A stretch of DNA of 64,000 bases, taken from contig KN880450.1 in the NCBI GenBank assembly GCA_000934385.1, forward strand, positions 143,438-207,437, in the 5' to 3' direction. Of this stretch, positions 35,001 to 46,254 are shown in pieces. Each line of letters opens with the position of its first letter. Position 1 is the stretch's first letter. Origin of the DNA: Cylindrobasidium torrendii FP15055 ss-10. Its lineage: Eukaryota; Basidiomycota; Agaricomycetes; Agaricales; Physalacriaceae. The translations under genes were made by a program, and so were the position numbers. The notes beneath the pieces are model-generated. The model made no database searches and had not been told where the DNA came from. It saw only the letters and a program-made list of their open reading frames with translations.

Positions 35001-36849
35001 CTAGTCGGTGCGCCTGGCGCTCTGGGGAACCAGAACCCATAAGCCAATCATAGCACCCAACATGCCCACAACCCTGGGATCTGTAAGTACACGATTCCTC
35101 CGTACAAGTTCTGAGCTCACATAGGTTGGAGAGTTTTAATACCTGCCGTGTTCGCCACCGAGCCAGTGATGAAAGGCAACACCGCACTGCCCGTCTGTCC
35201 AAGACCCGCAATCCATCCAATACTGCCCGATAGAATAACGCGAGGGATGGAACGACCAGCGTATGTCATAACGATGGGATACATGGGCCCAAGCACGAAT
35301 CCGATGAACGAGACGGCGACCGCACCTCCAACAAGGGACGGGACAAACCAGACAATAAGCTCCAACCTGACAAGCCTAAGTCAGTATCTGACCGAACTGA
35401 TATATGTGTGGTATATACCCAACTGCTATAGCAGTGTAGAGGTACATGCTGATTTTGTCCCCGAGCTGAAGACCATTAAGCCTCAAACCAAGTGGGTAGC
35501 TCAGATCGACACGACCTTCTGTGAGACCCAGAGCAGGGCAAAGCGGCCGACCATGAGTCCTCCGAAGAAACCTGAGGATATATATCCAGAGGAAGGGCCT
35601 CCTCCCCTGATTTGCTGGATGTATGTCACGATCCATCCACCAATAGTGACCTCTGCGCCGACGTAGAATAGAATGAAAATGGCGAGCAAATGTACAGTCT
35701 TCGACTTCATGATTTGCTTCATCTTGCTACTGCTCTGTTGGTCAGAGTTCTCGACACGAGGGATGCCTATTTTCTCGAGGGATGCTGGGTATGGTTAGTC
35801 AGTTCTGCGGCGTGCATACGACAAAGACAAGCTACATACTATCAAGGTCGGCGCCGCGGAAAATCAACAAAAGTGCGGTCGAGTTGATGAGAGCAAGACC
35901 CAACGAGACGAGGTAATGGAACGACCAGTGGTGTGCGGTCGAGAAATGAGTAGCACACAGAGGTGCAGAAAACGCGCCAGCACCTGTTCCCCAGTTAGGA
36001 TCACGCTAGTACAGGTGAATAGCCATAGTACCGTAAGCCGCTTGCACGAGCATCATTTTTGTCTCCGGACGACTTTTGAGGTTTGCAGTATACGTTACTG
36101 CTTGAGCGTCCTGCAGGAATGTAAGGACGTTGCCGCAGTGCCCAAAGGACCTTGACCTGCAGCGACATTCCGATGCCGTTTATTGTGAACATAATGAGGT
36201 ACGCAGGAAATGGTACCCCAGCAGACATGACGCTGTAGGCAATGACTTGGCATAGAGATGCTGCCCATAATCAACAGTGAATACCATGTCCTTGAGGCAA
36301 CTCGGTGAGACGTACCACCAAATACAACTTTCCCGAATCCATACTTGTCTGTGAGAGGAACGTTGATTGCAGCGCCTGTCAGAAAGCCCTCCATACATCC
36401 AAATTAAGCGAATGTACAAGACCAAGCACATTGAATCCAACTTACGATGCAGGCCATAATGAAAATCAGGGACACCACGATGAAGTTCACCTGCAGGTAC
36501 GGGTGAGAATCCAGCCTGAATGTCGAATCTGCAAGGCTAGGCATACGTGGTAATGCTCTTGAAGACGGGGAATGAGGGGTCCCGATGTCCCGTCGTTCCA
36601 CCCTCCGAGCATCTTGACCCAGCAGACAGCAGAGAATTGTAGGAAGGATAACGAGCGATGCGCAGGCTTTCGTTCCACTGGTCGCTCGTCGGAGCCATCG
36701 TGAGTGTGTAGTTGTGAACTGTCAGGCTCGAGCTGGAAAATGGATGGATCTTTCGAGTTCGAACTGCTGGGCAGTTCTTTGAAACTCATCGGTCGCGAGA
36801 TAGTCTCGAGCTCGATGGCCGCGCTGTACCCCATCGTTGGTGTGGCCAT
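35001..36849 (-). CDS. MFS transporter (Bsc6/fucose-permease-like)
   Basis: Membrane carrier with about 12 helices. N-terminal cytosolic region MATPTMGYSAAIELETISRP, then LQFSAVCWVKMLGGWNDGTSGPLIPRLQEHY (helix 1), VNFIVVSLIFIMACIVGFLT, NVPLTDKYGFGKVVFGA (loop 2-3), HLLAIFILFYVGAEVTIGGW, GGLMVGRFALLWVSQK, GAVAVSFIGFVLGPMYPIVM and GSIGWIAGLGQTGSAVLPFI. The last exon ends QSARRTD at 35001. At least seven exons with short introns. Arrangement matches fungal MFS proteins similar to yeast Bsc6; the substrate is unknown. It is followed on the same strand by an unknown membrane protein and a metallo-beta-lactamase-fold enzyme. Confidence 0.83.
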
Positions 36850-37191
36850 AGTGGGAGGAAGTAGAGAGCAGCCTGCTTACACATCCATGTTATTACTCAA
36901 CTTATCTCCCGCGCCAATGGAGACGAGAAAAGTTGATCGTGGGTGATGTTCTCTGGCCTGCCGGCGACGCTCTGGGTCGATAGACTACATTATTACATAG
37001 ATACAAGATCAGATGAGTGTGCCATGGCATGAGAAGGTTTGGACAAGTTGAGCCTGCTCATGTACGGTAAACCTTACCGCTGCTTGCGAGGCAGTATGCT
37101 ATACGTATATTTCTGACACGGATAGCCTGAATCGTTTAATTGGCAACTGCACAGTGCATTGCGAAAGCAGTTTACTTGGACAACGAGGATT
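36850..37191. other. Intergenic, MFS promoter side
   Basis: Contains a CCAAT word near 36914 about 65 bp before the MFS start. No coding signal. Confidence 0.4.
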
Positions 37192-38263
37192 TTACTTCCC
37201 ATCCGTAACAGCTTCGTCCATTGCCATTTGCCAGAATTCGACAAAGTTGACGCCTTCGTCTGCAAATACCTTCTCCATCGCCTTCTGCTGCTTTAGCTTC
37301 TCCTCAGAAGTCGGTTCCTCCTTCGTCTGAAGGTTTCGGACCATCTCAGCCCATTTCTTCAGAAGCTCTTCTTTACCCATCGCGCGTAGCCGATCCTAGA
37401 GGCCCTGTGTCAGCCCCCGCGACGCAGTTAAATGGTAAGCACATACCACCACAATCTGAGTAGTCCGACGTTGAATATCAGGATCTGAGTATTTCTCGGC
37501 CTCTCGTGATATTTCCCAGGACGTCCATTGCTCATCCGTCTTCTGCCACACAGCGATATCGAAGCGCTCAATGTCGACCGCGCCATCCTGGACCAGCCTG
37601 TACGCATCTGGCGACGCGGCGTAGTCCAAAACCCAGAACCCGAAACGCGTATTATACCCGACGTTCGAGCGAAGGAAGTCGGCATCGCACGCCTGCATCA
37701 TGCACCCAAACCATGCCTTTTGGAATTCCTCCTCTGGAAGGCTGTCAATCTGAGCTCGCAGAATCCCAGTGGGTTTCCTGAATATGATTTCCACCGGCTT
37801 AAAACCACATTGAATGCGCATCCATAGTTCGCCCTTGATAAAGTTGGAGATGTGGTAAGGGAGGGAAACGAAGATGGCGACGTCGAAGAGGAGGGTGGCA
37901 AAGTACCACGGCAATGATAGCTCGCGAGTACCCGTCTTTGCGGGTGTGTTGTCTTGAAGCCATAAGGACCACACGTCGAAATGTGATGTAGAGGAGAATC
38001 CTCGCCAAAGGAGAATGAGGACGAAAGAGAGGTTCAAAGCGAATGGGAACATGAATGTCAAGCTATGTTACTTGTGAGTCAACAAGAAATGGGGGAGCTG
38101 AAATGGACACCTACATCTTCTCCTTCACCGGTGCTCTATCAAGATGCGTTATAAACGCTTGTGTTCCACTGTGGACACCATGATATGAGAACAACATATA
38201 CACTGGATCATGTAGGTCCAATGGCTTGAAGTAGTCTTTGAGAGATTTACTGGTGGCAGCCAT
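37192..38263 (-). CDS. Conserved fungal membrane protein, unknown function
   Basis: Start at 38263 (MAATSKSLKDYFKPLDLHDP ... GVHSGTQAFITHLDRAPVKE). After a first intron comes LTFMFPFALNLSFVLILLWR (helix 1) and SLPWYFATLLFDVAIFVSLP (helix 2). A soluble part follows with WFGCMMQACDADFLRSNVGY, FGFWVLDYAASPDAYRLVQD and WTSWEISREAEKYSDPDIQR. The last exon is RLRAMGKEELLKKWAEMVRN ... FWQMAMDEAVTDGK. About 330 residues, at least three introns. I do not recognise a named family. A CGATCG lies 72 bp upstream. Confidence 0.72.
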
Positions 38264-38335
38264 TGGTTATAATGTGAGCTGGCACGACCCTGGGTTTCGA
38301 GCTGAACGTCCTGAGGCAACCGACTGCCCGAGTCC

Positions 38336-38341
38336 CGATCG
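38336..38341. promoter_or_regulatory. CGATCG palindrome upstream of membrane-protein gene
   Basis: CGATCG lies 72 bp before the minus-strand ATG at 38263. Function unknown. Confidence 0.45.
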
Positions 38342-38566
38342 AAATTAACGCGACCCGTTTGATCTACATAACCTACAACAATACAACAAGCTCGATAAAC
38401 TCCAATATACAATGGGGACATTCTAGGAAAGATCAGAGGAATCCGAGTTAGTCCGGGAATTCTCAATTCGTGCTAACCCACTGAGCTGTAATAGAATACA
38501 CTTAGAACTTGAATTGTACACACAGGCTATTATGTAGCTATGATAGTTAAACGTTAAACAACAAGC

Positions 38567-39882
38567 CTATTTGTCCCCAAACAAGAAAGCCCGACTTTCC
38601 TTCTCAATAAATCTCCACGTAAGTTTCTCCTTGTATCCTTTCTCCTTCCAATCGTTGAACCGTTCAGGAAACTCTGGAACAACCTCTGGTGTTGTGCTAT
38701 CATGCGCGATTAAGAACAACACGTCGACGCAGGCGTCGAATTTTGCGACCTTCTTCAGAGTAGTTGCTGCTTCCTTAATGTCGGTGTAGACCGATAGGCC
38801 TTTGGGTAGTTCGAACATAGGTTCAGTACGATTTGCCAGGTCGAATTTGGAATCTGCGCCGTGTGGGGTGAAGTGCGTAGCGGACACGGAATCTTTGACA
38901 GCCTCTAGGATGTGCCCAGGGCATGGACAGGATGCATGGAGATCTACTGTCGGGCGAATGTGGCCAGGATGATGGCAGCAGTCACCACCGAGCAACGCAA
39001 ACGTAGTCGGTGTCGTCCTGGCCAACGCTGAGATATGTCCGGGATGATGCTGTGAGGCAGAGTCAGCGTTGCAACTCGCAGTCCACGATTTATCACAAAC
39101 CCCAGGGGTATTCAGGATATAGAGACTGCCGTCCCCGAAGTAGTCCAGTGCATCGAGGTCTCCAATCTTCAGACCGTGGTCAAAGGAGAGTTCGATGACC
39201 TTTCGGCCGCTGGGACGCATTGTCAGACCCTTTGACGAAGTCCTATCTTGACATTGCTTACGCTGTATCGCTCTCGACAAGTATAGCATCAGCGTGCTGG
39301 GGATAAGTCCTCATGTCCGTGCCGGGACCCACAATGAGGTCCGTCGAAGGTGGGAATGTCGACATGTCGCCTAACAGCCATCTTATTAGCGCTTCCCTCG
39401 AACACCGGGAGCCCCATAAGGAGCGAAATGTGTGTCCATACCAGTGTGGTCGAGATGGTTATGACTATGAGACTCAGTGTCAGTTTCTGAGAACGAAAAC
39501 AAGTAAATGAGCGGTACCTCCAAATCACGGCCTTGATGGTGTCGAGAGGGACTCCACCGTCCTTGAGACGCGTCGCGACGTCGCTGTTGGGCTCTATGAT
39601 GTACAGAGGACTCATGCTCTTCCAGAGACCAATAAGGCCTTGCACGGCAGGAGAGAATCCTTCCTCGTCGACGCGGTATCCAAGATCGAATAGAAGGCGC
39701 CCGTGGCTGGGATGCTCAATGAGAAACGAGTAGACCGCGCCGTGGGCGCCGTCGTTTCCCGGGACGACGGGGTCGACAAAGAACGACGAAGGCGAGAGCG
39801 TGTTGGTTCCACCGACATTGATGGCCTTGACGTCCACCGTTTGCCCCGCAGCGGGGATCCCAAGTTCAGATGTAGAAGGCAT
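38567..39882 (-). CDS. Metallo-beta-lactamase-fold hydrolase (lactonase-like)
   Basis: Start at 39882 (MPSTSELGIPAAGQTVDVKA). FLIEHPSHGRLLFDLGYR leads to AVIW; a 23-nt microexon (39442-39464) then adds SHNHLDHT, giving the HxHxDH metal motif, followed by GDMSTFPPSTDLIVGPGT and the rest. Later ligand regions: ILNTPGHHPGHISALART (His) and FALLGGDCCHHPG (Asp). Another His candidate is FLIAHD. The length and the W-SHxHxDHxGD context resemble N-acyl homoserine lactonase-like fungal hydrolases; the substrate is unknown. The junction around 39060 (TPG to HHPGH) likely uses an intron of about 60 nt. A TATAAAAG lies 41 bp upstream. Confidence 0.82.
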
Positions 39883-40233
39883 GATGGTAAGAGCACACTT
39901 GTAACTAGTCGATTCCCCCCTGCTTTTATAACGGTCCGGTAGTTACACGCGGTGTCGGTGAAGTTGTGGGTCTATCTTCGAGCGAACGCCTTATCCGCTA
40001 GTCTACATGTACACTTGACAGATACCTTACCGAATTGCAAGTTTAATTTTGGTGACAGCCAAATAACATATATATTCCATGCTAGATAACTCACGACATT
40101 GAGACATGGGGAGGTGTTGAGTAAAGAAGTAATGCGGGAGTCAATAAATAACTCGACTAGTACTGTATGGACGAAATGCCTTATGTGAATCGACGGGACG
40201 CAAGATAAACGTTGAACACTAGCTGGCGCGAGG
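39883..40233. other. Intergenic, hydrolase promoter side
   Basis: Upstream of the hydrolase and downstream of CDC14, both minus. AT-rich at 40040-40110. Only the TATA element below is recognisable. Confidence 0.45.
39923..39930 (-). promoter_or_regulatory. TATA box of the metallo-beta-lactamase-fold gene
   Basis: TATAAAAG on the minus strand, 41 bp before the ATG. Clear TATA boxes are otherwise rare in this window, which may point to inducible expression. Confidence 0.4.
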
Positions 40234-42506
40234 CTAAGCAACCACATCTGCAGCACTGAAGCTACTTCTGCGCTTCTTCGCCTTCCTCAATCCTGGTCGC
40301 GCGTCTTTGTTTGCAGGAACCACCACGGCAGCCGCGTGGTCTTTCATCCAAGCATCAGACTGAGATGCCTTACGAGAGCCTTCCGCTACAACGTCGGTGA
40401 GGGTGGCGCCAGGCCGTTTAGGAATCAGAGTAGGAAGCCTCGACGGTATAGGCGAAGCTGCATTCTTGCGATTGACCGGTGGTACTGGTACTGGCTTCTG
40501 GCGGACAGCAGCCTTGGCCGCCGTGGTCGTTTTTGTCGTGGCCAGACGCGGTATCTTATTGGGAGGCTGTTGACGACCCGTGGATTTGGCCGGAGATGGA
40601 GGTGGTGGGTTAGCACGCGACGACCCAGCAATCCCTGAGCGAGTAACGCGGGTCGGACGGGGCGCAGATGCTGGTGGGATAGATCGCCCATTTGTCGAAG
40701 TCGTCCCACCTTTGGCAGTGATTTTGGGACGATTGCTGGGTTCATCAACCATAGGCGGCAACACATCATTTGCCTCATCCTCCAGATCACTGTCCTCGAG
40801 AGCTTCCCGTGCAACGCGCTTTGTCCGAGGTGTCTTTCTTGGCTGGCCTGGAGTTGCGATAGCCTTCGCATGAGCAGTGGCGGCGGCGATATGACGGCTC
40901 GGCGTTACAGGAGGGTGGGTCATGCTCGTGCTGGGTGGCGGGGTCGTGTCCATTTTGTTGTTGAACTCTTCGTCCGTCTCAGCAGGTGGTGTCGCCGGAG
41001 TGACAAGTGGTGCTGGCTCCGCCATTTGGGCTTGGAGGCGTTGAATTTCGTCTGCTGCGGCCCACTTCGACCACTCCAGCTGCTTGAGATACATGTATTG
41101 CTGCTGCGGACCAACAACGCTGCCTGGGCGTACAATGCGCATGAAAGCGATCACTTCGTTGGCCGTGAAGCCGTATTTCCAGATTAGATATGCCCCAATG
41201 AGGGTGCCAGTGCGACCGAGGCCAGCTTTACACTGTATGTCATCAGGATAATGACCTCAACTAAGACAAAGCCAACGTACATGGACTGCGATAGCGCCCC
41301 CAGCCTCGACGATCTTGTCCACCGTTTCGATGAACAATCGTGTGATTTCATCAGTGGGATTGGTGCCGTCGTCGAAATATAACTCAAGATGGTCAATGCC
41401 ACGGTCAAGGAAGACTTCACGGTCGTATAGTTGAGTGTTAAGCCGAATGACGAGCTTGACGTTGCGTTTCTCGAAATACTCGAGGCAATTGAGGAATGGT
41501 GTCGGGAGCTTACGCTGGAGGGCAAGGCTCTTGGTGGGTGGCGCGGCGGAGTAAAGTGTCGTTCCCGGCACAGGTTCCTTCTCTTTCTCCTTCTGGGTCT
41601 TGATCCAAGCTGTGTCAACGGGAGAAGCGAACGCGATGAAATTGGGGGTAATCCAGTTCCAGTCGCCATTCTCGACCTTCTCATAAAACTCATAATCTTC
41701 GACGTCGAAATCGTTCATGTCGCATAGTCCGTTCTGCATGGCCTTCCAGATGCCCCAGATACAGTCTTGGATATTCAGGTTGAAATCGGATGGGCCGCGG
41801 CCAGCATCGCGGAAAGGCATGAATTCCACCTCGGCGATAGGTTGGAAAGCATCCCATGGTAGTCGTCGTTGGACAATGAGCTAGTTATCATAAATGTTAT
41901 TGTCAGAGGTGAGCACAAAAAGACGCACCACATAGAGGGCCATAAGCAGAGCTGCATTCGCCTTCCTTCGAGGGTCATCTGAGGAGTAGAGCACAATACG
42001 ATGCTCGCTGAGGTCGGCGTCCTACGCGTTATCGGGAATGTGAGTGGCGGTACCGTTAGCTGGCGGAACTATCGCACCTCAAGGAGTTCGTGGATTAATA
42101 TGCATGCTCTATACACCTGCGCCATGTTCAATGGGCCCCAGTCTTGGAAGAACGAGAGGTAGAGGAGTTGGTCGTCAATCGTGAAGTAATAGTACGAAGC
42201 CGTCTCGTCCCCAGCGCTCGAGGCCATGCCACTTCGGCTACGTGTGCGTATCTTCGGGCGGTTATCCGGGTCATTACAGCGCTTATTGAGGAGTGCTGGG
42301 TTTGGCGCTGGATGCGGAAAAGACGTGAAGTACAATCTGCGACGAAAACTTGAATATTCCGCTCGACATTCGTTTTTGCGATACTGACCGTTCGGAGAAC
42401 GCGCTGAGCGGGTCGCACTGAAGAACCATCGTGGAAATATTCCCGGACTAGGATATGAGGACGGTTGAGTGTCAAGTGAGGCGGCGTGCAAACGACCACA
42501 GGCCAC
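40234..42506 (-). CDS. CDC14: Dual-specificity phosphatase CDC14
   Basis: Cell-cycle phosphatase reversing CDK phosphorylation at mitotic exit and cytokinesis. N-terminal domain: RRLYFTSFPHPAPNPA, SYYYFTIDDQLLYLSFFQDW and GPLNMAQVYRACILIHELLE. Linker: DLSEHRIVLYSSDDPRRKAN. The catalytic domain has NVKLVIRLNTQLYDREVFLD and the P-loop HCKAGLGRTGTLIGAYLIWK (Cys-x5-Arg), then PGSVVGPQQQYMYL. A Pro/Ser/Lys-rich tail of about 280 residues holds many S/T-P sites and ends in a basic patch RKAKKRRSSFS, a probable nuclear signal. Catalytic residues intact. The 5' end is uncertain: ATG at 42506 opens the frame used here, but another frame (ATG 42598) also precedes it. Confidence 0.88.
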
Positions 42507-42564
42507 GCCGTGGTGGTTCCTATGTAAAAGGAAACTGGATCACGTGGACAGAGCGAACGCGTCG

Positions 42565-42570
42565 CGATCG
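42565..42570. promoter_or_regulatory. CGATCG palindrome upstream of CDC14
   Basis: CGATCG in a CGCGTCGCGATCG run, 58 bp before the proposed ATG at 42506; CACGTG lies at about 42541. If translation starts at 42598 the site would be coding. Confidence 0.35.
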
Positions 42571-42598
42571 TTCCCAAACCAGGACCACACGGAAGCAA

Positions 42599-43015
42599 AG
42601 GACCTCACGTTCGCAAATGATCCATTCTCATATTTTTTTGGCCTGAATCGAACAGATAACTGAATGACGCTTTCTATCAACAGAGCTTGCTAGCGTATGA
42701 TGCATTTCAGGTATGTATGTACATTTGATATCCAACAATTGGACCCACAGTGGCACTCGAGTCTCGTGTGACGCATACATACATACACGATTGGGCTGGT
42801 GGCGCAATCACTTCATATCGTTGTACTTTCATGACACATCTCCATCGGTGTCGTCTAGCCTCTCCGCCCTTAACCAGCCTTCAAAGGGAGCACCTCGACC
42901 CATTAGACAGGTCTTTGCACACTGGTAGGAATCATCCGCTGACTTGATCGCATTGTACGCTGACTGCGAGCTTTCACAATGTTCAGTATATCTAACATTG
43001 AGTACACGAATCCGC
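42599..43015. other. Intergenic, CDC14 to TAD1
   Basis: Upstream of CDC14 and downstream of TAD1, both minus. A (CATA)n-like stretch sits near 42770-42790. No gene signal. Confidence 0.45.
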
Positions 43016-44281
43016 TCACAAGCTCGGTCCTTCGAGTCGCGCTGTACTCAGCTGATAGAGACTTTGACGACACAGCATTGGCCTGATGTCCACTTGAATG
43101 TGAGGCTCAAGGCAGAAATGGCATGTTCACGAACAAGGACTTTTCACGTTGACGATGCTTCGGTGCAACGCCTCGCTTGTAGCCGTTGATTATGACTTCA
43201 GCGGGCCGAGCAGAATCTGCGACCCAGCACAACGCTGTAGATGCGTCACGCCTCAGCGAAATGTCGGAAGTGTGAACTTACATTCAGCACAAGACCCGCT
43301 TGCATTTGGAATGACCGTACGTGAATGGCAGAAAACGGCGTTTGTGAAATTGATGGCTGGTTCTTTCACGCAATATGCCTTCGGTAATTCTTGAAGGACG
43401 TCGTTTTCGAGTGCACGAAAGCATGGAGGAGCGGGACGGACCAGCTAACGGCAAGCCTCCCAGCCTCCCATAGAATGCACGAGTACAATCCTCCATTACT
43501 GTAGCCTTGTGTTCTTCTGGTATTTCGCCGATGGTAATGCTAGAAATGTACACCGGCGCGAAGAACTGTGACGCTAGAGCTCCTTGGACACCCAAGACAT
43601 TCCAAGATGCAATCTTGTCGCTACAGGACATTGAATTCGTGGGCGGCGAGTCCGCTCGTCCTGGTTTCGTTCGCAGAACACCGTAGAGAGAGTACCCGTC
43701 ACGTCCCCGCGACGCCTGACCCGGCACAGGGCGTTCGCCTGAGTTACCATCCTTCAGCAGCGCCATTTCTTCGTCTTGTAGCGCTGCCAATAAGCGCGTC
43801 GATGCGTCTCCGCCTGAAATTGCATCAGAGAATGGACAGTGTCATTTTGGCAGAACGGACAGGGGATGGTAGAGAGGTACATGTGAAGGCGGACGCCTAG
43901 CGCTAGCTCAAGCTTGTCCGACTCATTTTGAGTGAGCCATTCTGACCTAGTGCCGGTTGAAATGCGGTCGCGTTCCTCTAGAAGCCAGCGTATCACACCT
44001 CGCCGAGCAACAACTTCGGCATGGCTATCGTGCAGTGCTTCACCATGGTCAGGGATGCGTGTCGCAGGCAAACATTTAGTGCCCGTTCCCAAAGAAATCA
44101 CTTTGGAAATGGAAGATCCATTGTCGCCTGAAGTACACGGACGCGTCAAGTAGAACGCAGCTATGATGGTGTACTTTCCGAGGGGGGGAGAGAATCTAGT
44201 GGATTCATAGAGCTGTAATATTTTCTGAATGGCCTCTTCCCGGCGCGACATTGAGGGGCAGTGGACATCTGCATCATCCAT
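43016..44281 (-). CDS. TAD1: tRNA-specific adenosine deaminase 1 (A37)
   Basis: Deaminates A37 to inosine in tRNA-Ala. N-terminus [20 protein letters not shown] ... [14 protein letters not shown]. The deaminase core is intact: [34 protein letters not shown] (catalytic His-Ala-Glu), [17 protein letters not shown] (first zinc Cys) and [20 protein letters not shown] (second zinc Cys). Further exons: [20 protein letters not shown] ... [30 protein letters not shown] and a last exon [20 protein letters not shown], stop at 43016. Start could be 44251 rather than 44281. It sits 120 bp downstream of MSS1 on the same strand, another tRNA-modification gene. Confidence 0.9.
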
Positions 44282-44328
44282 GAATTTGAAAGTGACGGCA
44301 GTGAACCAAGAGGCAAAAACTTGAAGAG

Positions 44329-44334
44329 CGATCG
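44329..44334. promoter_or_regulatory. CGATCG palindrome upstream of TAD1
   Basis: CGATCG 47 bp before the ATG at 44281, in the 119-bp gap between MSS1 and TAD1. Function unknown. Confidence 0.45.
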
Positions 44335-44400
44335 GACTGGACCTGCGTAGTAGCTACTGTTCAAAACATTGGAACAACTGTAGTCTGTATTCGGCCATCG

Positions 44401-46038
44401 TCATTTCCCAATACAGAAATCACTAAATATCGTGTCCAGCAACTCTTCAACATCGATGATACCGGTCACTCTCCCAATGGCCTTTGCCGCGTACCTCAAC
44501 TCCTCTGCACCGAGAACAACATCCTCCTCTTCCTCGTTCTCTAAGAAAGCCTCTAATGACTCCAGCGCCGAACGCAAATGGGTTCGATGCCTTGCATGGG
44601 TGATGAGAGGTGCTTCCCTTGTGTTCAGGTCAAATTTTTCTTGAAGGACTGAGGCAAAGCCGGCAAGGAAGTCGGAAGTGCCACTGCCGTCAGTTAAACT
44701 GACTTTCCAGCCCTTCCCTGGGAGAGTGTCCGCGGGCGGCGAAGAGATAAGATCCTGTTTATTATACAGGAATACCGTCTCAGGAGTGACAAGTTCTCGA
44801 ATGGCAGGCGGGATGGAATTAGCGTCAGGTAGCGATAATACGCACAGCGAGATGTCCGCTTCTTGCACTCTGCCATGGATGTGAGTGAAAGTGGTTTTCT
44901 AAGGTAGAGGAAAAGCCGTACGCCTTCTTCGCGCGCTCTATCCCGATCTTTTCGACGATGTCTTCAGTAGGGCGAACCCCTGCCGTATCAGAGATTACGA
45001 CAGGAAGACCGCCAATATCCATAGAAAGCTCGAGGATATCTCGTGTTGTGCCGGGCACTGGAGTCACGATGGCCGCATCCCTTTGTGCAAAGAAATTAAG
45101 CAGACTGCTTTTGCCAGCATTCGGTGGTCCAAATATCGTAAGTCGGATGCCTGAGCGGACAATCTCGCCTCGACGGCTGTCGGCAAGGTGTCCTCGTATG
45201 GTTTCGCACAGGTCCTCCACACGCCCTCTCACTTGAACGGGTCAGCGAGCAACGAAAAGGTACCAAGAGACGGACCTGCAGAGAATAACCCGTCCTCAAT
45301 GTGGTCTCCTTCGCCAAAGTCAATAAGCGCTTCGGCATACGCGAGACATTTGATGATTTCTTTGCGCAGATGCTCGTAGCGAGCTCTTGTCGAGCCCTGC
45401 AAGCGTCAATAAAGCCTTACGGCAGTACAAGTAGCATACCTCTGCGGACAATAGAGCAAGATTTCTTTGGCTCTCTGTATCTGCGTTGATGAGGTCCTTC
45501 AATCCTTCCACCTGGGTAAGATCCAGACGGCCTCCCAAGAATGCTCGGCGCGTAAATTCGCCAGGTTCTGCGGGTCTGCATCCTTTTATTTCACCAAGTG
45601 CACCAAGCACCGACGAAATAATGGCACGCCCAGAGTGTACGTGAAGTTCCAACACATCTTCTGTCGTGAAAGAACGAGGACCTGTTCTCCGAATGTAAGC
45701 AGGCAGGAAACTCGAGTTAAAACTGCTTTGCCTTTGAAAAAGACTGCCAAACCGTTGTCCAGGACGTGACGCTGGGTGGGATGAAGAATGTCACAACGGT
45801 GCATTTTCCACGGATCAGGCAAAGTCGCTGGCGACTTGACCATCGTACGCCATACGTCAAGGGAATCTGGGCCAGAAATTCTGACCACGCCGACGCCGCC
45901 TCTGCCCGGAGGCGTTGAGAGCGCGTAAATTGTCCTGTCCGGCGCGTGCACTACATATCCACGCCCCCGGATTGCTGCAAGGCGGTGCAGGGTTCCTGAA
46001 AAGATTCCACGGGAAGCCCAGGTTTGCATGCACTGCAC
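44401..46038 (-). CDS. MSS1: Mitochondrial tRNA modification GTPase (MnmE/GTPBP3)
   Basis: GTPase that, with MTO1, makes taurinomethyl- or carboxymethylaminomethyl-uridine at tRNA U34 in mitochondria. The first residues ([20 protein letters not shown]) look like a presequence. N-terminal folate-binding domain: [20 protein letters not shown] and [15 protein letters not shown]; helical part [21 protein letters not shown] domain: [13 protein letters not shown] (G1), PGTTRD (G2), DTAGVR (G3), NKQD (G4). The C-terminus FSDFCIGK has the essential CxGK motif. One intron, 45731-45682 (50 nt), must use a GC donor to give [13 protein letters not shown]. Divergent from calcineurin B, 216 bp between starts. 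Confidence 0.93.
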
Positions 46039-46254
46039 TCAGAGTCCAGTTAGGCTCTGTCTTCGACGTCGACGAGCTGATGAATGCAACCGATGACGGC
46101 GCGCGCGAGGCAAGGGTGATGTGCGGCACGTGGCCATCAATATCTCAGCTCTCGCCTCCATCTCCCAACGCCGACTCTCTGCTTTTTTGCCGACAAGAAA
46201 ATCCGGAATTAATACATCTATTGAAACGAACCAACCACTTTTCACGTCGCCGCC

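Noticed and set aside
42128..42598. Alternative longer frame over the CDC14 5' end
   Set aside because: Only the first part looks plausible and it cannot be joined to the phosphatase frame with a normal intron; noted as start uncertainty.
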